Below, one piece after another: positions 36,748 through 44,884 of a stretch of 44,884 nucleotides of DNA. Position 1 is the first letter of the stretch. Every line of letters starts with the position of its first letter. The stretch lies in contig NW_027018302.1 of assembly GCF_032854445.1 (NCBI RefSeq), forward strand, positions 1 to 44,884, in the 5' to 3' direction. Position numbers and translations under genes: made by a program. The notes under the pieces are model-generated. The model made no database searches, had not been told where the DNA came from, and saw only the letters and a list, made by a program, of their open reading frames with translations. Source of the stretch: Liolophura sinensis. Its lineage: Eukaryota; Mollusca; Polyplacophora; Chitonida; Chitonidae.

Positions 36748-39110
36748 CCAGCAACGGCTCTTACTCCATGGAAACCAAGGAAATTTGCAATTTTTCAACA
36801 GCTGGAGATGCCTGGCCCAATTGCGCATCTTTTGGCACCTTATTGATGTGGGTCAGTGTTCAATTGTACTTTTTACAGCAGACTGTATCAAGTACTTTGT
36901 TGTTTTTATATACAAATGGTGTGGTTTTTCAACATGTAGATAAAGACATTGAGTTTGTCTTCGACTTAGAAGTAAGACAATTGCTGGATGAGTTAAATGG
37001 GCTTGGCCCAAAGATTTGACGTCTTCTGGGCTACCGAAGGGCACATAACTTATAATCAAAAGTTGAATATAATAATGACCAGTCGCGATATTACATAGTA
37101 AATGTAGCCGAATTGAATTAGCAAAAAAGCCCAGGCAAAAATCCAAAAGTGGAAAAACTGTTCCAATGCTGCTGATAAGAGGCTAATCCGACGTATTTTG
37201 TGACGAGAAATCGAATGGTGCAAACCGCGTTGCTCTCCGACCAATACTTTTGGCTGTAGCGACAATTGAATGAGCATTTATGTGAAAATCACGTGCCTAA
37301 CAACGGCTCTTACTCCATGGAAACCAAGGAAATTTGCAATTTTTCAACAGCTGGAGATGCCTGGCCCAATTGCGCATCTTTTGGCACATTATTGATGTGG
37401 GTCAGTGTTTAATTATACTTTTTACAGCAGACTGTATCAAGTACCTTGTGTTTTTTATATACAAATGGTGTGGTTTTTCAACATGTAGATAAAGACATTG
37501 AGTTTGTCTTCGACTTAGAAATAAGACAATTGCTGAATAAGTTAAATGGGCTTGGCCCAAAGATTTGACGTCTTCTGGGCTACCGAAGGGCACATAACTT
37601 ATAATCAAAAGTTGATTATAGTAATGACCAGTCGCGATATTACATAGTAAATGTAGCCGAATTGAATTAGCAAAAAGCCCAGGCAAAAATCCAAAAGTGG
37701 AAAAACTGTTCCAATGCTGCTGATAAGAGGCTAATCCGACGTATTTTGTGACGAGAAATCGAATGGTGCAAACCGCGTTGCTCTCCGACCAATACTTTTG
37801 GCTGTAGCGACAATTGAATGAGCATTTATGTGAAAATCACGTGCCTAACAACGGCTCTTACTCCATGGAAACCAAGGAAATTTGCAATTTTTCAACAGCT
37901 GGAGATGCCTGGCCCAATTGCGCATCTTTTGGCACCTTATTGATGTGGGTCAGTGTTTAATTGTACTTTTTACAGCAGACTGTATCAAGTACCTTGTGTT
38001 TTTTATATACAAATGGTGTGGTTTTTCAACATGTAGATAAAGACATTGAGTTTGTCTTCGACTTAGAAGTAAGACAATTGCTGGATGAGTTAAATGGGCT
38101 TGGCCCAAAGATTTGACGTCTTCTGGGCTACCGAAGGGCACATAACTTATAATCAAAAGTTGAATATAGTAATGACCAGTCGCGATATTACATAGTAAAT
38201 GTAGCCGAATTGAATTAGCGAAAAGCCCAGGCAAAAATCCAAAAGTGGAAAAACTGTTCCAATGCTGCTGATAAGAGGCTAATCCGACGTATTTTGTGAC
38301 GAGAAATCGAATGGTGCAAACCTCGTTGCTCTCCGACCAACACTTTTGGCTGTAGCGACAATTGAATGAGCATTTATGTGAAAATCACGTGCCTAACAAC
38401 GGCTCTTACTCCATGGAAACCAAGGAAATTTGCAATTTTTCAACAGCTGGAGATGCCTGGCCCAATTGCGCATCTTTTGGCACCTTATTGATGTGGGTCA
38501 GTGTTTAATTATAGTTTTTACAGCAGACTGTATCAAGTACCTTGTGTTTTTTATATACAAATGGTGTGGTTTTTCAACATGTAGATAAAGACATTGAGTT
38601 TGTCTTCGACTTAGAAATAAGACAATTGCTGGATGAGTTAAATGGGCTTGGCCCAAAGATTTGACGTCTTCTGGCTACCGAAGGGCACATAACTTATAAT
38701 CAAAAGTTGATTATAGTAATGACCAGTCGCGATATTACATAGTAAATGTAGCCGAATTGAATTAGCAAAAAGCCCAGGCAAAAAATCCAGAAGTGGAAAA
38801 ACTGTTCCAATGCTGCTGGTAAGAGGGTAATCCGCCGTATTTTGTGACGAGAAATCGAATGGTGCAAACCGCGTTGCTCTCCGACCAACACTTATGGCTG
38901 TAGCGACAATTGAATGAGCATTTATGTGAAAATCACGTGCCTAACAACGGCTCTTACTCCATGGAAACCAAGGAAATTTGCAATTTTTCAACAGCTGGAG
39001 ATGCCTGGCTCAATTGCGCATCTTTTGGCACCTTATTGATGTGGGTCAGTGTTTAATTATACTTTTTACAGCAGACTGTATCAAGTACCTTGTGTTTTTT
39101 ATATACAAAT

Positions 39111-39135
39111 GGTGTGGTTTTTGAGTTTGTCTTCG
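39111..39135 (+). repeat. 21-bp deletion at the monomer start
   Basis: GTGGTTTTT is joined directly to GAGTTTGTC. The 21 bp that normally lie between, beginning at CAACATGTAG, are missing, and one more A is lost near 39167, so this monomer spans 526 bp (39123 to 39649). It is the only monomer in the window without the CAACATGTAG landmark or a single-base variant of it. Confidence 0.85.
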
Positions 39136-39352
39136 ACTTAGAAGTAAGACAATTGCTGGATGAGTTAATGGGCTTGGCCCAAAGATTTGACGTCTTCTGG
39201 GCTACCGAAGGGCACATAACTTATAATCAAAAGTTGATTATAGTAATGACCAGTCGCGATATTACATAGTAAATGTAGCCGAATTGAATTAGCAAAAAGC
39301 CCAGGCAAAAATCCAAAAGTGGAAAAACTGTTCCAATGCTGCTGATAAGAGG

Positions 39353-40643
39353 CTAATCCGACGTATTTTGTGACGAGAAATCGAATGGTGCAAACCGCGT
39401 TGCTCTCCGACCAATACTTTTGGCTGTAGCGACAATTGAATGAGCATTTATGTGAAAATCACGTGACCAGCAACGGCTCTTACTCCATGGAAACCAAGGA
39501 AATTTGCAATTTTTCAACAGCTGGAGATGCCTGGCCCAATTGCGCATCTTTTGGCACCTTATTGATGTGGGTCAGTGTTCAATTGTACTTTTTACAGCAG
39601 ACTGTATCAAGTACCTTGTTGTTTTTATATACAAATGGTGTGGTTTTTCAACATGTAGATAAAGACATTGAGTTTGTCTTCGACTTAGAAGTAATGACAA
39701 TTGCTGGATGAGTTAAATGGGCTTGGCCCAAAGATTTGACGTCTTCTGGGCTACCGAAGGGCACATAACTTATAATCAAAAGTTGATTATAGTAATGACC
39801 AGTCGCGATATTACATAGTAAATGTAGCCGAATTGAATTAGCAAAAAGCCCAGGCAAAAATCCAAAGTGGAAAAACTGTTCCAATGCTGCTGGTAAGAGG
39901 CTAATCCGCCGTATTTTGTGACGAGAAATCGAATGGTGCAAACCGCGTTGCTCTCCGACCAACACTTATGGCTGTAGCTACAATTGAATGAGCATTTATG
40001 GGAAAATCACGTGCCTAACAACGGCTCTTACTCCATGGAAACCAAGGAAATTTGCAATTTTTCAACAGCTGGAGATGCCTGGCCCAATTGCGCATCTTTT
40101 GGCACCTTATTGATGTGGGTCAGTGTTTCATTGTACTTTTTCCTGCAGACTGTATCAAGTACCTTGTGTTTTTTATATTCAAATGGTGTGGTTTTTTAAC
40201 ATGTAGATAAAGACATTGAGTTTGTCTTCGACTTAGAAGTAAGACAATTGCTGGATGAGTTAAATGGGCTTGGCCCAAAGATTTGACGTCTTCTGGGCTA
40301 CCGAAGGGCACATAACTTATAATCAAAAGTTGACTATAGTAATGACCAGTCGCGATATTACATAGTAAATGTAGCCGAATTGAATTAGCAAAAAGCCCAG
40401 GCAAAAATCCAAAAGTGGAAAAACTGTTCCAATGCTGCTGGTAAGAGGCTAATCCGACGTATTTTGTGACGAGAAATCGAATGGTGCAAACCGCGTTGCT
40501 CTCCGACCAACACTTATGGCTGTAGCTACAATTGAATGAGCATTTATGTGAAAATCACGTGACCAGCAGCGGCTCTTACTCCATGGAAACCAAGGAAATT
40601 TGCAATTTTTCAACAGCTGGAGATGCCTGGCCCAATTGCGCAT
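39353..40643 (+). repeat. PstI-site monomer segment, copy 2
   Basis: Partner of 28.2-29.5 kb at an offset of 11,131 bp, with GTGTTTCATTG and CTTTTTCCTGCAG near 40132. Just after the shared GACCAGCAGCGG marker (near 40562), the sequence switches near 40.63-40.69 kb to the P-type end (TGTACATTTTAC) and continues as the partner of 33.35 kb onward. Private changes here are TATGGGAAAATC near 39997, TATATTCAAATGG near 40174 and GTTTTTTAACATG near 40192. Confidence 0.82.
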
Positions 40644-41291
40644 CTTTTGGCACCTTATGATGTGGGGTCAGTGTTCAATTGTACATTTTACAGCAGACTG
40701 TATCAAGTACCTTGTTGTTTTTATATACAAATGGTGTGTTTTTCAACATGTAGATAAAGACATTGAGTTTGTCTTCGACTTAGAAATAAGACAATTGCTG
40801 GATGAGTTAAATGGGCTTGGCCCAAAGATTTGACGTCTTCTGGGCTACCGAAGGGCACATAACTTATAATCAAATGTTGATTATAGTAATGACCAGTCGC
40901 GATATTACATAGTAAATGTAGCCGAATTGAATTAGCAAAAAGCCCAGGCAAAAACCCAAAAGTGGAAAAACTGTTCCAATGCTGCTGGTAAGAGGCTAAT
41001 CCGACGTATTTTGTGACGAGAAATCGAATGGTGCAAACCGCGTTGCTCTCCGACCAATACTTTTGGCTGTAGCGACAATTGAATGAGCATTCATGTGAAA
41101 ATCACGTGCCCAGCAACGGCTCTTACTCCATGGAAACCAAGGAAATTTGCAATTTTTCAACAGCTGGAGATGCCTGGCCCAATTGCGCATCTTTTGGCAC
41201 CTTATTGATGTGGGTCAGTGTTTAATTGTACTTTTTACAGCAGACTGTATCAAGTACCTTGTGTTTTTTATATACAAATGGTGTGGTTTTT

Positions 41292-44200
41292 CAACATGTA
41301 GATAAAGACATTGAGGTTTGTCTTCGACTTAGAAGTAAGACAATTGCTGGATGAGTTAAATGGCTTGGCCCAAAGATTTGACGTCTTCTGGGCTACCGAA
41401 GGGCACATAACTTATAATCAAAAGTTGATTATAGTAATGACCAGTCGCGATATTACATAGTAAATGTAGCGGAATTGATATAGCAAAAAGCCCAGGCAAA
41501 ATCCCAAAGTGGAAAAACTGTTCCAATGCTGCTGATAAGAGGCTAATCCGACGTATTTTGTGACGAGAAATCGAATGGTGCAAACCGCGTTGCTCTCCGA
41601 CCAATACTTTTGGCTGTAGCGACAATTGAATGAGCATTTATGTGAAAATCACGTGACCAGCAACGGCTCTTACTCCATGGAAACCAAGGAAATTTGCAAT
41701 TTTTCAACAGCTGGAGATGCCTGGCCCAATTGCGCATCTTTTGGCACCTTATTGATGTGGGTCAGTGTTCAATTGTACTTTTTACAGCAGACTGTATCAA
41801 GTACTTTGTTGTTTTTATATACAAATGGTGTGGTTTTTCAACATGTAGATAAAGACATTGAGTTTGTCTTCGACTTAGAAGTAAGACAATTGCTGGATGA
41901 GTTAAATGGGCTTGGCCCAAAGATTTGACGTCTTCTGGGCTACCGAAGGGCACATAACTTATAATCAAAAGTTGAATATAATAATGACCAGTCGCGATAT
42001 TACATAGTAAATGTAGCCGAATTGAATTAGCAAAAAGCCCAGGCAAAAATCCAAAAGTGGAAAAAACTATTCCATACTGCTGATAAGAGGCTAATCCGAC
42101 GTATTTTGTGACGAGAAATCGAATGGTGCAAACCGCGTTGCTCTCCGACCAATACTTTTGGCTGTAGCGACAATTGAATGAGCATTTATGTGAAAATCAC
42201 GTGCCTAACAACGGCTCTTACTCCATGGAAACCAAGGAAATTTGCAATTTTTCAACAGCTGGAGATGCCTGGCCCAATTGCGCATCTTTTGGCACCTTAT
42301 TGATGTGGGTCAGTGTTTAATTATACTTTTTACAGCAGACTGTATCAAGTACCTTGTGTTTTTTATATACAAATGGTGTGGTTTTTCAACATGTAGATAA
42401 AGACATTGAGTTTGTCTTCGACTTAGAAATAAGACAATTGCTGGATGAGTTAAATGGGCTTGGCCCAAAGATTTGACGTCTTCTGGGCTACCGAAGGGCA
42501 CATAACTTATAATCAAAAGTTGATTATAGTAATGACCAGTCGCGATATTACATAGTAAATGTAGCCGAATTGAATTAGCAAAAAGCCCAGGCAAAAATCC
42601 AAAAGTGGAAAAACTGTTCCAATGCTGCTGATAAGAGGCTAATCCGACGTATTTTGTGACGAGAAATCGAATGGTGCAAACCGCGTTGCTCTCCGACCAA
42701 TACTTTTGGCTGTAGCGACAATTGAATGAGCATTTATGTTAAAATCAGCCAAATTGAATTAGCAAAAAGCCCAGGCAAAAACCCAAAAGTGGAAAAACTG
42801 TTCCAATGCTGCTGGTAAGAGGCTAATCCGACGTATTTTGTGACGAGAAATCGAATGGTGCAAACCGCGTTGCTCTCCGACCAATACTTTTGGCTGTAGC
42901 GACAATTGAATGAGCATTTATGTGAAAATCACGTGCCCAGCAACGGCTCTTACTCCATGGAAACCAAGGAAATTTGCAATTTTTCAACAGCTGGAGATGC
43001 CTGGCCCAATTGCGCATCTTTTGGCACCTTATTGATGTGGGTCAGTGTTTAATTGTACTTTTTACAGCAGACTGTATCAAGTACCTTGTGTTTTTTATAT
43101 ACAAATGGTGTGGTTTTTCAACATGTAGATAAAGACATTGAGTTTGTCTTCGACTTAGAAGTAAGACAATTGCTGGATGAGTTAAATGGGCTTGGCCCAA
43201 AGATTTGACGTCTTCTGGGCTACCGAAGGGCACATAACTTATAATCAAAAGTTGATTATAGTAATGACCAGTCGCGATATTACATAGTAAATGTAGCCGA
43301 ACTGAATTAGCAAAAAGCCCAGGCAAAAATCCCAAAGTGGAAAAACTGTTCCAATGCTGCTGATAAGAGGCTAATCCGACGTATTTTGTGACGAGAAATC
43401 GAATGGTGCAAACCGCGTTGCTCTCCGACCAATACTTTTGGCTGTAGCGACAATTGAATGAGCATTTATGTGAAAATCACGTGACCAGCAACGGCTCTTA
43501 CTCCATGGAAACCAAGGAAATTTGCAATTTTTCAACAGCTGGAGATGCCTGGCCCAATTGCGCATCTTTTGGCACCTTATTGATGTGGGTCAGTGTTCAA
43601 TTGTACTTTTTACAGCAGACTGTATCAAGTACTTTGTTGTTTTTATATACAAATGGTGTGGTTTTTCAACATGTAGATAAAGACATTGAGTTTGTCTTCG
43701 ACTTAGAAGTAAGACAATTGCTGGATGAGTTAAATGGGCTTGGCCCAAAGATTTGACGTCTTCTGGGCTACCGAAGGGCACATAACTTATAATCAAAAGT
43801 TGATTATAGTAATGACCAGTCGCGATATTACATAGTAAATGTAGCCGAATTGAATTAGCAAAAAGCCCAGGCAAAAATCCCAAAGTGGAAAAACTGTTCC
43901 AATGCTGCTGATAAGAGGCTAATCCGACGTATTTTGTGACGAGAAATCGAATGGTGCAAACCGCGTTGCTCTCCGACCAATACTTTTGGCTGTAGCGACA
44001 ATTGAATGAGCATTTATGTGAAAATCACGTGACCAGCAACGGCTCTTACTCCATGGAAACCAAGGAAATTTGCAATTTTTCAACAGCTGGAGATGCCTGG
44101 CCCAATTGCGCATCTTTTGGCACCTTATTGATGTGGGTCAGTGTTCAATTGTACTTTTTACAGCAGACTGTATCAAGTACTTTGTTGTTTTTATATACAA

Positions 44201-44884
44201 ATGGTGTGGTTTTTCAACATGTAGATAAAGACATTGAGTTTGTCTTCGACTTAGAAGTAAGACAATTGCTGGATGAGTTAAATGGGCTTGGCCCAAAGAT
44301 TTGACGTCTTCTGGGCTACCGAAGGGCACATAACTTATAATCAAAAGTTGAATATAATAATGACCAGTCGCGATATTACATAGTAAATGTAGCCGAATTG
44401 AATTAGCAAAAAGCCCAGGCAAAAATCCAAAAGTGGAAAAACTGTTCCAATGCTGCTGATAAGAGGCTAATCCGACGTATTTTGTGACGAGAAATCGAAT
44501 GGTGCAAACCGCGTTGCTCTCCGACCAATACTTTTGGCTGTAGCGACAATTGAATGAGCATTTATGTGAAAATCACGTGCCTAACAACGGCTCTTACTCC
44601 ATGGAAACCAAGGAAATTTGCAATTTTTCAACAGCTGGAGATGCCTGGCCCAATTGCGCATCTTTTGGCACATTATTGATGTGGGTCAGTGTTTAATTAT
44701 ACTTTTTACAGCAGACTGTATCAAGTACCTTGTGTTTTTTATATACAAATGGTGTGGTTTTTCAACATGTAGATAAAGACATTGAGTTTGTCTTCGACTT
44801 AGAAATAAGACAATTGCTGGATAAGTTAAATGGGCTTGGCCCAAAGATTTGACGTCTTCTGGGCTACCGAAGGGCACATAACTT
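41292..44884 (+). repeat. Large (about 7,285-bp offset) duplication, copy 2 (runs off window)
   Basis: Partner of 34.0-37.6 kb, with GAATTGATATAGC near 41472, AAGTACTTTG near 41802, the truncated monomer at 42564-42747, GCCGAACTGAATTAGC near 43296 and GGCACATTATTG near 44667. The offset of 7,285 bp agrees with 13 full monomers plus the 184-bp truncated unit, minus about 21 bp for the 39.12-kb deletion and a few one-base indels. The right end is cut by the window edge, so the full length of the duplication is unknown. Confidence 0.9.
42564..42747 (+). repeat. Truncated 184-bp monomer, copy 2
   Basis: Has the same junction as the copy at 35.28-35.46 kb (AAAATCA joined to GCCAAATTG), the same length of 184 bp and the same AAAAACCC sequence afterwards. 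It differs by TATGTTAAAATC in place of TATGTGAAAATC just before the junction. Because the identical breakpoint occurs twice at the duplication offset, the deletion arose once and was then copied as part of a larger block. Confidence 0.92.

Larger units (their letters stand above)
36382..36929 (+). repeat. Reference satellite monomer (typical 548-bp unit)
   Basis: This unit has the modal length and no rare indels, so it serves as a map for the others. Landmarks: TGGGC/GCCCA mini-hairpin at 36450-36462; GACGTC near 36470; AT-rich dyad at 36503-36523; TCGCGA near 36535; A-rich purine stretch about 36570-36610; CACGTG at 36741-36746; CCATGG near 36768; pyrimidine tract and TTTTACAG ending at 36878; TATATACAAATGG near 36908. 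Sites that vary between monomers include TACTTTTGGCTGTAGCGAC versus CACTTATGGCTGTAGCTAC, GTGACCAGC / GTGCCCAGC / GTGCCTAAC, GTTCAATTG versus GTTTAATTG, CTGATAAG versus CTGGTAAG, AATCCAAAAG versus AATCCCAAAG, TTGATTATA / TTGAATATA / TTGACTATA, and GAAGTAAG versus GAAATAAG. These serve as monomer subtype markers. Confidence 0.93.
34002..37686 (+). repeat. Large (about 7,285-bp offset) duplication, copy 1
   Basis: This tract recurs at 41.3-44.9 kb with a nearly constant offset of 7,284-7,290 bp. Shared rare features are GAATTGATATAGC near 34182, AAGTACTTTG at 34513/36352/36892, AATATAATAATG near 34688, the 184-bp truncated monomer at 35278-35461, GCCGAACTGAATTAGC near 36011, and GGCACATTATTG near 37383 with GATAAGTT/AATAAGTT near 37535. 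Private to this copy are the insertion in AGCAAACAAAGAGCCC near 34192 and GCCTCGCCC near 36262. Confidence 0.9.
1..44884 (+). repeat. 548-bp satellite DNA tandem array (whole window)
   Basis: One monomer repeats head-to-tail throughout with no inversion and no foreign insertion. Taking the phase at CAACATGTAG, units start at: 1, 550, 1101, 1651, 2201, 2749, 3297, 3851, 4402, 4952, 5501, 6048, 6596, 7144, 7693, 8241, 8789, 9337, 9885, 10433, 10981, 11529, 12077, 12625, 13173, 13710, 14265, 14817, 15366, 15912, 16460, 17008, 17556, 18104, 18652, 19199, 19747, 20295, 20843, 21388, 21935, 22487, 23036, 23584, 24133, 24682, 25230, 25778, 26326, 26874, 27421, 27969, 28518, 29066, 29615, 30163, 30712, 31260, 31809, 32357, 32906, 33454, 34002, 34553, 35101, 35834, 36382, 36930, 37479, 38027, 38575, about 39123, 39649, 40197, 40744, 41292, 41839, 42387, 43119, 43667, 44215, 44763 (partial). 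The modal spacing is exactly 548. Copies differ at a limited set of sites. Eukaryotic satellite is the best class; species and satellite name are not recognised. Confidence 0.98.

Noticed and set aside
36900-36960. TATA-box promoter with arthropod-type initiator
   Set aside because: TATATACAA is followed about 25-35 bp later by no good initiator. The only TCAGT lies upstream of it, so the spacing is wrong for a core promoter on the plus strand.
36717-37019. Plus-strand 100-codon open frame repeated in many monomers as a tandem gene family
   Set aside because: It is interrupted by an in-frame TAA in a large share of copies, shifted by many indels, has no recognisable domain, and overlaps another frame on the minus strand. 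Variation between copies is not biased to third positions as far as I can see.
36853-37146. Minus-strand 94-97-codon open frame
   Set aside because: It also recurs only because the DNA repeats. It crosses the monomer boundary, varies in start position with single-base changes, and shows no recognisable protein family.
1-44884. CRISPR array
   Set aside because: The unit is about 548 bp and almost entirely conserved. There are no short repeats alternating with unique spacers and no cas genes.
1-44884. Ribosomal DNA spacer, 5S or tRNA gene cluster
   Set aside because: No conserved rRNA segment, tRNA cloverleaf or pol III B-box (GGTTCGANTCC-type) is visible in the monomer.
1-44884. Tandemly arranged transposon or retrotransposon fragments
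   Set aside because: I see no terminal inverted repeats, LTRs, target-site duplications, poly-A tail or recognisable transposase/reverse transcriptase motif in any frame of the monomer.

Overview
The window is one uninterrupted head-to-tail tandem array of a single, roughly 548-bp, AT-rich (about 59% A+T by eye) satellite monomer. There are about 81 full-length units, a partial unit at the right edge, and two 184-bp truncated units. All copies lie in the same orientation, and the array runs off both ends of the window, so no flanking unique DNA is visible. I see no convincing protein-coding gene, rRNA, tRNA, CRISPR array or transposon insertion. The short open frames that recur every 548 bp on both strands follow from the repeat. 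548 is not a multiple of 3, and a common C/T variant converts a CAA codon to TAA in a large fraction of copies, so none of them looks selected for coding.

The long-unit satellite, its local homogenisation and the absence of genes over 45 kb point to eukaryotic constitutive heterochromatin (pericentromeric, centromeric, sex- or B-chromosome type). I do not recognise the monomer as a named satellite and cannot assign a species.

Layout. (1) 1-8.2 kb: a four-monomer series (call it A-B-C-D) occurs twice in full and once in part. (2) 8.2-13.7 kb: monomers of exactly 548 bp, with a seven-monomer (3,836-bp) higher-order duplication and a nested three-monomer (1,644-bp) one. (3) 13.7-18 kb: plain monomers, the first part rich in one-base indels. 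(4) 18-22.1 kb: a five-monomer (about 2,739-bp) duplication. (5) 22.1-25.2 kb: plain monomers. (6) 25.2-34 kb: two-, four-, eight- and ten-monomer duplications built around a distinctive monomer pair. (7) 34-44.9 kb: a duplication of about 7,285 bp, marked by two copies of the same truncated monomer. The segment from 39.4 kb to the end corresponds to 28.2-37.7 kb with seven monomers missing.

Within each monomer the notable non-coding structure is a 9+3+9-bp AT-rich dyad, a TGGGC/GCCCA short hairpin, a CACGTG palindrome, and good matches to 5' and 3' splice-site consensus. Their function is unknown. The best biological story visible here is array evolution by unequal exchange with regional variant domains. 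No new enzymatic or defence system is visible.
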